DNA of 64,000 nucleotides from Ctena decussata (GCA_963989385.1 OZ022498.1:9431501-9495500), one strand, 5' to 3'. Positions 20,718 to 31,616 are shown, numbered from the stretch's first letter. Translations and numbers: made by a program. The notes: generated from the sequence alone by a model not told the origin.

Positions 20718-23700
20718 CTAAATCTTGTTAAAAAGTCCAGCTTCCTTTAAAAAATTAATAATTTGGATAGAAGAAACTTTGTTAAAAAGCTCGGTTATGG
20801 TTTTAATGTTGTAATGTTTTGAACGAATATGGTTAAAGTCAATGCACGACACAAGAAGATGTTTGATAGTAATGACTTCATTGCATGGTATGCACAATGG
20901 TGCAACCTCATTATTTAATAAAAACGAATGTGTAATTCTGGTATGCCCTATTCGGCATCTGGTAATGACAGTCTGTTCTTTTCTATTTGATAGTATATTG
21001 TCCTTGCTGTGAAAATCTGGTTTAATTTGTCGGAGTTTGTTATGAATTTGATTATCCCAATTAGTTTGACATTTTGATTTGATATATGTATTAATTTGAG
21101 ATTTAAAATCTGAGTGCGGAATTCGGAAGGTACTTTCTGGTAAATTTAAAGCCGCCTTGGCCTCTTTATCGGCCAGGTCATTTCCACGAATATTGACGTG
21201 ACTTGGAACCCAGCAAAAGATTATTTCTTTTGATGGTAACTGAAAATATTTACAAAGTAATTTTTGTATTAAAGGATTGGGGTGATTGACGTTTTTAAGT
21301 GATGATAAAACAGAAAGTGAGTCTGAGAATATAATAAACTGATTGTTTTCTTGAACTGAAATTTGATTGAGGGCCAAATCTATGGCTTTAGCTTCAGCTG
21401 TAAATATAGAGCTGCCATTTGGTAATCGTATAGTATCTGTGAATAGGGAACTAACAACCGAACATGCAACTTTATCTTCCTGTTTTGAACCATCCGTATA
21501 GATTGTGGTATGGTTCGGAAAATTAGATTTTACTTGCAAGAATTCTGATTGAAGAAGGTCAGGGTTCGTCTGTGATTTTTTATTCTTGTGTAATGATAAA
21601 ATAACGTTAGGAGGTTTTAATGTCCATGGCTCTTGGACAGGTAAAGAAAATTTCTGGATGTTTTTAATGTCAATATGAGAGTCTACTAGCAAAGGTTTAA
21701 TACGTAAACCCAAGGGTTTAATAGATCTCGGTTTGTTGTTATAAAATATTTCATACCGAGGGTTAAAAACACAATCGTAAGCAGAATTCTTTGGGTTTGC
21801 AGCTAGTTTTGATACATATTGTAGTGATAATTTCTCTCTTCTGATATATAGAGACGGTTCATTCGACTCTGCGTAAAGACTTTCTACGGGAGATGTTCGA
21901 AATGCTCCAAGAGCAAGACGTAACCCCTGATGATGAATGGTGTCAAGACATTTAAGGTATGATTTTCGTGCCGAACCATATACGACTGAACCATAATCCA
22001 GTTTAGATCTCACAAGAGATCTATACAGGTTTAGAAGTACAGTACGATCTCCTCCCCAATTTGTATTGGAGAGCACTTTTAAAACATCTAAAGCTTTTAA
22101 ACATTTAGCTTTCAAAGCTTTTATGTGAGGAATAAAAGTGAGTTTCTTATCGAACAGAAGGCCTAAGAATTTGGCCTCATTTACAACTGGAATTGGCGAT
22201 CCATAAATGTTAAGAACTGGGTCGGGGTGCAAACCCCTCAACTGACAGAAATGAACACATTGGGTTTTAGTTTTAGAAAATTTGAAGCCGTTTTCTGTGG
22301 CCCAGGTCTCTACTTTATTCAGGCATCTTTGAAGTCTGAATTCTATGTTTTCCATATTTTTCGATTTGTAAAAGATGCCAAAGTCGTCAACATATAACGA
22401 AGAATCGGTATCGTTAACACATTTAACAATGTTATTGATTTTTATGTTAAATAAAGTAGGTGATAAAATACTTCCCTGAGGAACACCCTGTTCCTGTTTA
22501 AAAGTGTCAGACAATGTAGACCCTATTCTAACATTAAAGGATCTGTCAGATAAGAAATTCGAAATAAAGTTTGGAAGTCGGCCTCGAAGGCCAAGATTAT
22601 GTAAATCTTTCATGATGCCATATTTCCACGTCGTGTCGTACGCTTTCTCCAGATCAAAAAATATTGCGACGACATGTTCTTTTTTCACAAATGCATCACG
22701 AATAAAAGTTTCTAATCGAACTAAATGATCTACAGTACTGTGATTCTTACGAAAGCCCGCTTGATTTCTGGAAATCAAGTTATTTGACTCCAGGAACCAA
22801 ACGAGCCTATCGTTAATCATTCTCTCCATTGTTTTACATATGCAACTTGTTAACGCTATCGGTCGGTAATTTGTAGCTTCCGTCTTATCCTTTCCCGGTT
22901 TGGGAATAGGAATGATGATTGCTTTATGCCAGTCTTCTGGAAAATTTCCAGTATGCCATATATCGTTCAACATATTAAGTAAGATCTCCAATGCATCAGG
23001 TGGTAAATGCTTAAGGATTTGATAATGAATATCGTCCGGCCCTGCGGCCGTATCTTTACATTTATCAAGAGACTCTTTTAGTTCTGATATACTGAAGGGA
23101 AGATTATATTTTTCGTTATTTAACGACTGAAAATTTAAATTTTCTGATTCTTTTTCAGTTTTCAGTTCCTGAAATCGTTGACTGTAATTTGAACTTGAAG
23201 AATTTTTCTGAAAGTTTTCGCCTAATGCATTGGAAATCTCTGCAGTGGAAAAACATTTGTTACCGTTGGAAGATTTAATATGAACACATTCAGATTTCTT
23301 GTTTTTTCCACTAGTTTTTCGTATCATTTCCCATATCTTTTTTACTGGCGTTTTAGGATTTAATTTATTGACATATTGTTGCCATGATGAACGTTTGGCT
23401 TCTTTAATAGTTCTTCGTGCTTTAGCACGAGTTAATTTTGAATGTACATGATTTTCACGAGACGGATTTTTATTAAATTTTCGTAAAGACGATTTGCGTT
23501 TGTTTATTGCAGTTTTACATTCATAAGTAAACCATGGATTACGCCTTTTTGAACTTGTCGAGGATTTCGGAATACTTTCTTCCGAAATTGCATGTAATGC
23601 TGATGTAAAAGCAGACATATCTTCTGCTGTTTTGAACTTTTCAGAGCTAAGCCGCTCCTGACATGATGTTACGAACATTTCCCAATTTGCTTTTTTCAAA

Positions 23701-24389
23701 TTCCATCGAGAATGCTGTTCTTCATCAGATGAATCAATTTCTTTAATTATGATTGGGAAGTGATCGCTTCCATGCAGGTCATCACAAACTGACCAGTCAA
23801 AATCTAAATATATATTAGGATGACAAATAGACAAATCTATGGCAAAATAATTTCCCGTGGGAGGGTGAAGATATGTAGGCTGTTTTTCATTAAGTATACA
23901 CAAATCATTTTCAGCAATTACATCTTCAATGATTTCTCCTCTGTCATTTGTATCCAAACAACCCCAGGTTTTATTGTGACCATTGAAGTCACCAACTAAC
24001 ATAAATGGCTGCGGCAATTGGTCTACTAGATTGACCAAGGAATTTTTAGAAAGTACATCATTTGGCGGAATATAGATAGAGCATATCGTTACTTTTTTGG
24101 ATAAAGTAACATTGACGGCAACTGCTTGCAAGTTTGTATTCAGATTAAACTGACTATGTGGAATGTTAGATTTTACGAGAATCGAAGTTCCTCCTGATGC
24201 TCTTTGACCATCAGGACAAATATAATTAAACATACTAAAATCTCTAAAACTAACATTATCTGACTGCTTTAAAAAGGTTTCTTGAAGACAAATGACACTT
24301 GGAGATAGAAGAGACATTAAAATTAGTAATTCATTATAATTTGCTTTAAGACCACGACAGTTCCACTGTATTATTGACTTTTTATCCAT
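20718..24389 (-). CDS. LINE ORF2: AP endonuclease - reverse transcriptase - RNase H
   Basis: A 1223-residue polyprotein that nicks target DNA and copies the element's RNA at the break. Residues ~1-225 are an APE-type endonuclease (QWNCRG start, QETF, GDFNGHN, GSDHFPI). Residues ~480-740 are the reverse transcriptase, with LEKAYDTTW, GVPQGSILSPTLFN and the YVDD active-site box. Residues ~955-1090 are RNase H (IYTDGSKQ, TAEAKAI, IFSDSLS, HVNIRGNDLADKEA). A C-terminal Cys/His cluster (CIPC...HLLVSC) completes it. All key catalytic residues seem present with no stop or frameshift. The start MDKKSIIQWNCRG abuts the endonuclease, as in related elements. Confidence 0.95.
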   Translation of the reverse strand: MDKKSIIQWNCRGLKANYNELLILMSLLSPSVICLQETFLKQSDNVSFRDFSMFNYICPDGQRASGGTSILVKSNIPHSQFNLNTNLQAVAVNVTLSKKVTICSIYIPPNDVLSKNSLVNLVDQLPQPFMLVGDFNGHNKTWGCLDTNDRGEIIEDVIAENDLCILNEKQPTYLHPPTGNYFAIDLSICHPNIYLDFDWSVCDDLHGSDHFPIIIKEIDSSDEEQHSRWNLKKANWEMFVTSCQERLSSEKFKTAEDMSAFTSALHAISEESIPKSSTSSKRRNPWFTYECKTAINKRKSSLRKFNKNPSRENHVHSKLTRAKARRTIKEAKRSSWQQYVNKLNPKTPVKKIWEMIRKTSGKNKKSECVHIKSSNGNKCFSTAEISNALGENFQKNSSSSNYSQRFQELKTEKESENLNFQSLNNEKYNLPFSISELKESLDKCKDTAAGPDDIHYQILKHLPPDALEILLNMLNDIWHTGNFPEDWHKAIIIPIPKPGKDKTEATNYRPIALTSCICKTMERMINDRLVWFLESNNLISRNQAGFRKNHSTVDHLVRLETFIRDAFVKKEHVVAIFFDLEKAYDTTWKYGIMKDLHNLGLRGRLPNFISNFLSDRSFNVRIGSTLSDTFKQEQGVPQGSILSPTLFNIKINNIVKCVNDTDSSLYVDDFGIFYKSKNMENIEFRLQRCLNKVETWATENGFKFSKTKTQCVHFCQLRGLHPDPVLNIYGSPIPVVNEAKFLGLLFDKKLTFIPHIKALKAKCLKALDVLKVLSNTNWGGDRTVLLNLYRSLVRSKLDYGSVVYGSARKSYLKCLDTIHHQGLRLALGAFRTSPVESLYAESNEPSLYIRREKLSLQYVSKLAANPKNSAYDCVFNPRYEIFYNNKPRSIKPLGLRIKPLLVDSHIDIKNIQKFSLPVQEPWTLKPPNVILSLHKNKKSQTNPDLLQSEFLQVKSNFPNHTTIYTDGSKQEDKVACSVVSSLFTDTIRLPNGSSIFTAEAKAIDLALNQISVQENNQFIIFSDSLSVLSSLKNVNHPNPLIQKLLCKYFQLPSKEIIFCWVPSHVNIRGNDLADKEAKAALNLPESTFRIPHSDFKSQINTYIKSKCQTNWDNQIHNKLRQIKPDFHSKDNILSNRKEQTVITRCRIGHTRITHSFLLNNEVAPLCIPCNEVITIKHLLVSCIDFNHIRSKHYNIKTITELFNKVSSIQIINFLKEAGLFNKI

Positions 24390-24450
24390 GTTTAAATGAA
24401 TGGGAGAGAAAAAAACGTGTCAGGAGACCAATCAGGAGAATATACTTCTC
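24390..24450 (-). other. 61-bp spacer between LINE ORF1 and ORF2
   Basis: ORF1 stops and ORF2 starts in a different frame after 61 bp, so ORF2 is probably reached by reinitiation or internal entry rather than by fusion. Confidence 0.6.
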
Positions 24451-25833
24451 CTAAGCAGTATCCATGTCATCCTCCAAAGCGCCATATTTATTGACCGTTT
24501 TAACAGGATCCGGAGATCCTTTGCCGAGCTTATTGGAGGACGAACCTCCGATGGCAGGTTTATTGGAGGACGAACCTCCGCCAGAATGTGATCGACGGCC
24601 AGAGCCGTGACCAGAAGGAGAACGATGTTTATCCTTCTCCTTCTGCGCTTTAGCCGCCGCTTTAAGCTGTTCCTTAGTCTGCCTAGCAGACTGCGAACCA
24701 GACGAACTAGACTGTGAACTAGACTGTGAATTAGACTGTGAACTAGACTGAGAATTAGACTGAGAACTAGACTGAGAATTAGTTGGACGAGCCGCCGAAG
24801 CGGCTCGAGGCTGTGAACCTGAGCCAGAGCGGGCTGTAGTTGCTCTTGGCTGAGATGTTGGCTGAGATGTTTGTTTTACAGATGGTGAAATAACTTTAGA
24901 GGATGGTAAAATGTCAAAATCTTTTTCGAAAAATTGGGTACCAGTAGTTTTTGTTTCGGGTCTTGCCAGTGAGTGTACAATTTTTGTGAAGTCCAAATCC
25001 GATGTTTGAGTTTGGCTTTCATACAATTTCCTAGCTTCCAAATATGTAACATTTTTGTTGACTTTAATTTTCAAAATTTCTTTTTCTTTTTTCCATATTT
25101 CACATACACTGGATCGAGAGACGTGATCTTTGCCGCATTTAACGCATTTGGCCGGATTTTTGCACGCGGAGGTATGGTGGTCATGACCTCCCGCGCCACA
25201 AGTCGCACAAACAGATCCGGGATCAACGGGGCAATTGTTTTCGTGATGGCCAAACCTCTGACAGTTGAAACACCGCAGAGGATTTGGCACATACACGTCA
25301 ACCGGAACAACTCTGTAAAAGATTTTTAACGATTTCGGTACTGTGACGGAGTTGAACGTGAGAAGTAACGTATTCGTCTCAACAGTTTCGTGATCTTTTT
25401 TGATGGTAAAGCGTTTGCAGGCGGTCACGCCCTGTTCTCTTAGATAGTCAACGATTTCATTTTCTTTTTCCCCTTTCAGCATCCTGTCACGGATGATGCC
25501 TTTTGATGAATTGAGGCTTGTATGCTCCGTGACAGAGACTTTAAGGCCAAAAAAGGTGGAAATTTTCAACAGATTGTCCGTTTGAGCTTTTCGGCATGTT
25601 TCAACTAGCAGAGTCTTGTTTTTTAGTTTTTTAACAGATTTAGGTGTCCCAATTAAACTTTCAATTTGTTTTTCAATCACGAAAGGGGAAAGGGTCGTGA
25701 CCGCCTTCTCTTCAAGTGACTGAATGACTAGAAATTTAGAGAAACTAACATTACCTTGAAATGTGAAATATGAGGGCCGGTCCGCGTCGTCATCAGAGTC
25801 CATTAGAAATCTTCTCTTATTTGAGGATCCCAT
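24451..25833 (-). CDS. LINE ORF1: nucleic-acid-binding protein with three zinc knuckles
   Basis: 460 residues. It packages the LINE RNA. The middle (~residues 40-185) looks like an RRM-type domain. It is followed by three CCHC-type knuckles at ~residues 188-250: CFNCQRFGHHENNC, CATCGAGGHDHHTSAC and CVKCGKDHVSRSSVC. The C-terminal third is low-complexity Ser/Gln/Gly/Lys-rich, with repeated SQSSSQSN blocks, and basic near the end. Intact, with ATG at 25833. A plus-strand frame over the zinc knuckles is a shadow. Confidence 0.92.
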   Translation of the reverse strand: MGSSNKRRFLMDSDDDADRPSYFTFQGNVSFSKFLVIQSLEEKAVTTLSPFVIEKQIESLIGTPKSVKKLKNKTLLVETCRKAQTDNLLKISTFFGLKVSVTEHTSLNSSKGIIRDRMLKGEKENEIVDYLREQGVTACKRFTIKKDHETVETNTLLLTFNSVTVPKSLKIFYRVVPVDVYVPNPLRCFNCQRFGHHENNCPVDPGSVCATCGAGGHDHHTSACKNPAKCVKCGKDHVSRSSVCEIWKKEKEILKIKVNKNVTYLEARKLYESQTQTSDLDFTKIVHSLARPETKTTGTQFFEKDFDILPSSKVISPSVKQTSQPTSQPRATTARSGSGSQPRAASAARPTNSQSSSQSNSQSSSQSNSQSSSQSSSSGSQSARQTKEQLKAAAKAQKEKDKHRSPSGHGSGRRSHSGGGSSSNKPAIGGSSSNKLGKGSPDPVKTVNKYGALEDDMDTA

Positions 25834-27024
25834 GATTGATGTTTATTATTCATTGGCTATGCGCTTCACCCTCCGCGGAGTCCTACAAGGGGACGTTTTA
25901 GGGGAACGGATCTCCTATTCCCAACGCCAAAGCTACATAACCATTATACTCAACGATCAAATCCCTCGGTTTAAACCCCCAATGCTGAAGGCCGAAAAAT
26001 ATGCCCGTCAATTAACCCATCAGCCGCTGCCCATCGAAAATACCCATATAGAAAGAAACGAAGGGAATATTTTAAGCCCGGTATGTACCATTATAGATAC
26101 GTATAAAGAAAGAAGGAAGTGAAGGATCAAGAAGCGCATTTCTAGAGCTTAGCACGACTGAGCCGATTGAAACGGGTCGGGCCTAACCCGAAACGCTCGT
26201 CTATCTGAAGCCAGGGCCAAAGTAGTGTGTTGGAAAGCTGGAGATCCCCGGGCTTCCCTCAACTACCAGGATCCCTTTTTCCAGCATACGAGACGCCACC
26301 CACGGCAAACAGGTGGCTCCTGTTTTGACAGGGAATTTCACCCCGTCCACTACAGAAGTAAAGTGGCCTGTTAATTTTATTCCCCACAGACAAAGGGAAA
26401 AAGAGAACCGTTTGCTGAAAAGACGTCTTTGGCGTTGTCGGAATAGAAGATCCATATCCGGAGTATATGCTATGAGACTAATAAGTTGTCAAAGTTACTA
26501 TATAGGTAAGAAGAGGTAGTAACATATAAGATTTGTTAATGATTTGAAACTAAGGTATATGCAAACAAAACGTAGCAGACAAATGCTACAGAAGACATTG
26601 TTTATTATTTTTCTGTTGAGACAAATTTCTTAATAATTTTAAAGTGCAACGTGCTCGAGTTTGGAAAAGTGACACATACACAAGACAATTGTTATATACA
26701 GATGAGGTAATAATCTTCGTCCCGTGTGCGACCCACGGGCACAGAATGATACACAAACAAATGAAGCATGTTAGTATCATGAAATAGTAAAGATCGAAAG
26801 GATAGAATTCGCGTTTGATGTCTACTTAAATATATCTAAAATTTCAAAATGGGGTTTATTTAAATTCGCACGTTGGATCTGTTTGTACGTAAGATTTGAT
26901 CATTTAAATTTGATCAGTTAAACTGTATGAACTATATAACGGACGGTTGCTTATATAGTGGGGTTTCACCACCTGCTCAAGCGAAAGCATCCAACTATTT
27001 ATACCCCCCGGTTGGCACGGGGCC
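25834..27024 (-). promoter_or_regulatory. LINE 5' UTR and probable internal promoter region
   Basis: 1191 bp between the LINE's 5' end and ORF1. The first ~30 bp on the minus strand are GC-rich (GGCCCCGTGCCAACCGG), then GTATAAATAG. Short open frames here are not convincing. LINEs usually carry their promoter in this region; no further motif is claimed. Confidence 0.5.
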
Positions 27025-27714
27025 ACGGCGTTGTAACTGCCTCTACCCGGGTTGGTATTAACCTGGAGACGTATATCGAATCTCCAGGTGAGACGTGGCT
27101 CTAAGCCCTAACAGCTGACTGCCGGACTTGATGTGCCTAAAAATAACGAACTTACACTTAATACATTGTAACTACATATTAACAATACGTAAGACTTGGG
27201 CCTGTCTTGGAAATACCATACAACGCCCTCGGCGAATGCCGAGCATAACGTGCACACGCCAGCCGTGTCACTAGACACGACTCGCGCTCACGATGTAAAG
27301 CTAAAAGTGGGCTTACCACTTCCGCCAATGAAGAAACGTAGATCCTACCACGCATGTGCGTCGAAGGATCTGACGCCAAACATTGACAAGAAGTATACTG
27401 ACGTCAACAGGCATTACCATGACATACCCCACATAAAACATGAATAATCTAGACAATGACCTATTTACATTAAACTGATTGACCAAAATCTAACTCGCAT
27501 ATGTATTAATTCTACATTTGCCATAGAATATAATAGCTGAATAAGCGTTTCTCACACATTTGGGATCATAACGTTTGATCTGACATCATGACATCAATGA
27601 TGTTATACCATATGACGCCGTCTAATGAAGGCAAATCAAACGCATGATGACCAAATGTTACCATTATAACTTATGGAAAAAAACCCTTAATGCGGTGCAT
27701 GCTATGGCGTCAAT

Positions 27715-28011
27715 TGACGTCACGAGTATATACATTAGTTCCATTACAAATCAATCTACTTCTATAGGCCACGTATACGTGAAACTAATATAAAAAGTGC
27801 TGACGTCGCAATAACATGATGCAACTGACTTCATATGAATAACATGAATGCAACTGACGTCACATGAATAACATGAATACAACTGACGTCACTGGACGTC
27901 AAATAGACGCGCACCAGTGAAACTAATGTAAAAAGTGCTGACGTCGCAATAACATGAATGCAACTGACGTCACATGAATAACATGAATGCAACTGACGTC
28001 ACTGGACGTCA
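27715..28011. promoter_or_regulatory. CRE-like TGACGTCA cluster in left LTR
   Basis: Several TGACGTCA palindromes and TGACGTCG / GGACGTCA variants lie within 300 bp, in a partly duplicated ~110-bp block. In the element's minus-strand sense this is 640-940 bp inside the 5' end of the LTR, where a U3 enhancer would be. TGACGTCA is the consensus CREB/ATF site in animals; activity here is inferred. Confidence 0.6.
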
Positions 28012-28650
28012 AATAGACGCACACCATTGCAACCAACATCAGTGATATAAACTATTTCCGTAATTTACAAAACTTCCTAATATACAAATACCATGCGCAG
28101 CATGGTCAGTATAAACAAAATTGGTCGACATATGCACAGCCTGATCACTGTCAACAAAATCAAATCAGTCGACACATATAATCATACCATATCAATCAGA
28201 AGTCACATTTTTCATTCTTAGCCAAACTATTCTAAATAAATATAATAAGATCTTACCGTTCTGGTCTAAACTCAGAATCTGGGCACACAACAATATAACA
28301 TCCTCAGTATAAGAATTAAACAGCCACGTCTAACTTTTCAATAAAAGATAGGCGTATAAATAGTATGCGTCTCACATTTAAATCATGGGAATCGAATATA
28401 AGCGTGCAGGTACTCACATTAAAATCATGCAACACGCTGTCCACAATCAAAAGACTCGTGCAGGTATTCACCTTAAAATCATGCAATATGCTGTCCACGA
28501 GAGGTATTCACAAACAACCCATGCATAACGTAGTCACAATTTCCGTAAACGTTTTATTACCACAGTTACCCTAAAAACTGTAGCCTTACTGATTGAAAGG
28601 ATTAAAATAATCTCGACGATATAGTGGACGATTAGATCCATTTCGTAACA

Positions 28651-28670
28651 TAGGTTTCCCCTTAGGGAGA
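28651..28670 (-). other. Polypurine tract, left copy
   Basis: On the minus strand a purine-rich stretch (CTAAGGGGAAACCTA) directly precedes the 3' LTR, where plus-strand DNA priming occurs. The right copy has the same block with one change (36724-36743). Confidence 0.6.
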
Positions 28671-28790
28671 AAAAAACATAACAATGTTTCTTTTCTGAAA
28701 TAGTACGAAATGCGATCGAATCGTAGGCTATGTCAAAACTGGAAAACTAGCTATATTCACAACAACGGTGCGATGCATAACGTGGCCAAA

Positions 28791-31613
28791 CTATCTACTA
28801 AGGTAGTCCGCCCCCAAATTATCTTGGCCGCGGATAGCAACGATCCTGAATCTGTACGGCTGTAATTTCATGGCCCAACGCATGATTCGGGGATTGAGCA
28901 CCTTAGCTGTCTGCATATAAGACAAAGGTTTGTGGTCAGTTTCAAGTAGGAACTCCGCCCCATACAGGTACTTACGAAATTTCTCAACACCCCAGATAAT
29001 ACCCAAACATTCCTTCTCAATTACAGAGTAGTTCTTTTCCCGAGGTAACAATTTCTTGCTAGCATAAGCAATCGGCAAACGACCTTCACCTTCGAACTCC
29101 TGAAGCAAAATAGCTCCAAGACCAACGTCTGAAGCGTCTGTTCGAAGTACAAACGGGTTACCTTCTTGAAAAACAGGTAAGCGAAGAATAGGACTAGACG
29201 TGAGCCTACTCTTCAGGGTTTGAAATGCCCTTTCATGCTGATCTTGCCAATCTTTGATAGAATTAGGTCTATCCCGTTTAGTTAAATCAGTCAGAGGAGA
29301 AGCTATGGATGAGAAATTTGGGATAAAACGACGGTAAAACCCAGCTAATCCCAGAAAAGATTTAATTTGCCTTTTCGTACGTGGACGAGGAGCATCTCTG
29401 ATAGCCTGTATCTTGTCCTCTTGCGGTCGTACCGTCTGTCCGACGATATTGTGACCAAGGCACTCGATACTGCCATATCCGATCATGCATTTAGATGGTT
29501 TTGCCGTCAATTTGGCCGACCTGAGCCGATCTAACACTTGACGTAATGACGTCACATGATCCTTCCATGTTTCAGTAAATATCCACATGTCATCAACAAA
29601 GCTGTCAACATTTGGGAGATTGGACAATATGATTCTCATTAACCTACAAAATGAGGCTCCCGAATTGACCAAACCGAAGGGCATAGTTTTAAACTGGAAT
29701 AAACCCTTAGGCGTTTCAAATGCCGTCAAAGGTTTAGACCTTTCAGTAAGACTGACTTGCCAATAACCCTTACTCAGGTCCATCTTTGTAAAGAATTTAT
29801 GTCCCGACATTTTATTGATAACCTCCTCCATATTTGGCATAGGTTCTGCATCGAATTCCGTCACTTTGTTAAGCTTCCGGAAGTCGATACAGAATCTAAC
29901 CGATCCGTCTTTCTTCGGAACTAGGACAACAGGAGATGAATACGGTGAAATCGACGGCTCGATTACCCCTAAATCTAACATATCCTGTATCTCCGTCTCC
30001 ATGACGTTACGCGTCTTATACGGGATAGAATAACCTTTCGTCCGTATGGGTTCTGACGTGAGTAGTTTGATATCGTGCTTTATTTGATCAGTTCGACCGG
30101 GTAAACTTGATAGTACATCCGGGTACTGTTTAATCAACGCTTCAATCTCCATACGTTGTTCTGACGTTAAGGTATCCGAGATACTGACGTCATTATAAGT
30201 TTCCGGCTCTTTAGCTGTCGGAAAAGCACAATCATCAAGAGAAAATTCATCACTACCATCGTCATCAACCGACTCTGTAGTCTCAGTCGACAATAAACAA
30301 TGTGACGGCACAGTACGACGTTCGACATACTGTTTCAGCATATTAGCATGATATGTACTCACGACACCATTGACGTCGATTTTATAGTCCATTCTATTCA
30401 CCACCTCTACTACTTCATATGGACCCTTCCACTGCAATAACAGTTTATTACTGTCAGTTGGCAGTAATAACAGTACTTTATCTCCCACGTTAAATTTACG
30501 CGACCTAGCGCGTTTGTCATAATAAGCCTTTTGCTTTACCTGTACTTTCCGTAAATTATCATGTGCTAATTTACACGTCTGCTCTAACCGTTCTCTCAAC
30601 TCAATTACGTACTGGTACGTAGACAGAACCTGCTCATCCTGTACCTCTTCAGACCATAATTCACGTAATATTGTCATAGGGCCCTTAACGTTACGTCCGT
30701 ATAACAGTTCGAACGGAGAAAACCCTAATGACTCCTGCGGAACCTCCCTTATTGCAAACAGTAGTGCTGGGAGATATTTATCCCAGTCTTTTGGACGTTC
30801 TGCGCACATCCTACGTAGCATTTGCTTCAACGTCGCGTGAAAACGCTCTACGAGACCGTTGCAGATAGGATGATACGGCGTCGTGGTTAACTGCTGGAGT
30901 GATAACAGCCTGCTTACTTCTTTCATAACTTCAGCAGTAAACTGACTTCCGCAATCTGTTAACATTTCATCAGGTATGCCAACTCTACTAAACATCTCAA
31001 CTAACGCTTCGGCAACGCGTTCTGTCTCAATGCCGGGTAACGCTACCGCCTCGGGATATCTCGTCGCATAGTCTATCATTGTTAAAATATAGCGGGATTT
31101 CCTGTCAGAACGAGGTTCTATCGGTCCGACTATATCAACCGCGACTCGTTTAAATGGTGTGTCAATCTGTGGCAACTTTCCTAAAGGAACCTTAGTGACA
31201 CGACCTTTTTGAATAGTCCTTTGACATATGTCACAAGATTTACAAAACCTTGCCACATCACCACAAATTCCAGGCCAAAAGAACTCAGTTAACACTCTAT
31301 CCATAGTTTTCTTTATGCCCAAATGACCTGACATCAAGGTTTCGTGCGCCAATCTTAACACCTTCTCACGAAAACCTTCAGGGATAATAAGTTGCAAAGT
31401 GACCTTGTTTCCCTTAGTAAACTGCCTATACAATAAATCTTTCTTTCGGATAAACTTAGTTTCACCTCGGTTCAATCCACGACTAATAGTCACATTCCCA
31501 GATTCCACTCTTTGCCTTATGCCATTCAATTTAGGGTCAACAACTTGGGCCTGCTTCAATGCCTCCTTATCACTAGCAATAATTTGATCAGGAACTTTAA
31601 GTTTCCTATAGAC
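28791..31613 (-). CDS. pol: Gypsy pol, left copy: integrase - RT - RNase H
   Basis: In the same frame as gag, directly after its UAG; no ATG near the start, so expression probably needs read-through. Counting from the TTG at 31559: zinc-binding HHCC (H72, H79, C109, C112), integrase core D142, D202, E238 (D-35-E spacing), a GPY-like segment near residues 370-405, RT at ~500-700 (MDLSKGYW and FVDD boxes), and RNase H at ~790-915 (TDASDVGLG, IEKECLG, DHKPL). Integrase upstream of RT is the reverse of normal Ty3/Gypsy order and is the hallmark of the Gmr1 group. Intact, 922 codons from the TTG. Confidence 0.95.
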   Translation of the reverse strand, partial: VYRKLKVPDQIIASDKEALKQAQVVDPKLNGIRQRVESGNVTISRGLNRGETKFIRKKDLLYRQFTKGNKVTLQLIIPEGFREKVLRLAHETLMSGHLGIKKTMDRVLTEFFWPGICGDVARFCKSCDICQRTIQKGRVTKVPLGKLPQIDTPFKRVAVDIVGPIEPRSDRKSRYILTMIDYATRYPEAVALPGIETERVAEALVEMFSRVGIPDEMLTDCGSQFTAEVMKEVSRLLSLQQLTTTPYHPICNGLVERFHATLKQMLRRMCAERPKDWDKYLPALLFAIREVPQESLGFSPFELLYGRNVKGPMTILRELWSEEVQDEQVLSTYQYVIELRERLEQTCKLAHDNLRKVQVKQKAYYDKRARSRKFNVGDKVLLLLPTDSNKLLLQWKGPYEVVEVVNRMDYKIDVNGVVSTYHANMLKQYVERRTVPSHCLLSTETTESVDDDGSDEFSLDDCAFPTAKEPETYNDVSISDTLTSEQRMEIEALIKQYPDVLSSLPGRTDQIKHDIKLLTSEPIRTKGYSIPYKTRNVMETEIQDMLDLGVIEPSISPYSSPVVLVPKKDGSVRFCIDFRKLNKVTEFDAEPMPNMEEVINKMSGHKFFTKMDLSKGYWQVSLTERSKPLTAFETPKGLFQFKTMPFGLVNSGASFCRLMRIILSNLPNVDSFVDDMWIFTETWKDHVTSLRQVLDRLRSAKLTAKPSKCMIGYGSIECLGHNIVGQTVRPQEDKIQAIRDAPRPRTKRQIKSFLGLAGFYRRFIPNFSSIASPLTDLTKRDRPNSIKDWQDQHERAFQTLKSRLTSSPILRLPVFQEGNPFVLRTDASDVGLGAILLQEFEGEGRLPIAYASKKLLPREKNYSVIEKECLGIIWGVEKFRKYLYGAEFLLETDHKPLSYMQTAKVLNPRIMRWAMKLQPYRFRIVAIRGQDNLGADYLSR

Positions 31614-31616
31614 CTA
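31614..31616 (-). promoter_or_regulatory. In-frame UAG between gag-protease and pol
   Basis: A single TAG separates the two frames with no frame change; the context is GGTGAATAGGTCTATAGG. The same holds in the right copy at 39687. It could be a programmed read-through stop or a shared inactivating mutation. Confidence 0.6.

Larger units (their letters stand above)
20555..27024 (-). mobile_element. Full-length I/Nimb-like LINE in the left LTR
   Basis: 6470 bp inserted with the 11-bp duplication ACGGCGTTGTA (20544-20554 and 27025-27035). It reads on the minus strand: ~1190 bp 5' UTR, ORF1 (25833-24451), a 61-bp spacer, ORF2 (24389-20718) and a ~160-bp 3' UTR whose end (TTTGAATG on the plus strand at 20555) lacks a long poly-A. 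Both ORFs are intact and the 5' end is present, so this is potentially a source element. The RNase H domain in ORF2 places it in the I/Jockey-related group; the exact clade is tentative. Confidence 0.93.
19860..28650 (-). repeat. Left LTR (3' LTR of left copy), split by LINE
   Basis: TGTTACG ... CGTAACA. Its length of 8791 bp minus the 6470-bp LINE and the 11-bp duplication gives exactly 2310 bp, equal to the other two LTRs. Segments are 19860-20554 and 27025-28650. It carries a private CACTTAATAC at ~27160, where the other two LTRs have CACTTATTAC. Confidence 0.96.

Noticed and set aside
24973..25329. Plus-strand open frame over LINE ORF1
   Set aside because: Antisense of the zinc-knuckle region of an intact ORF1; no domain of its own.
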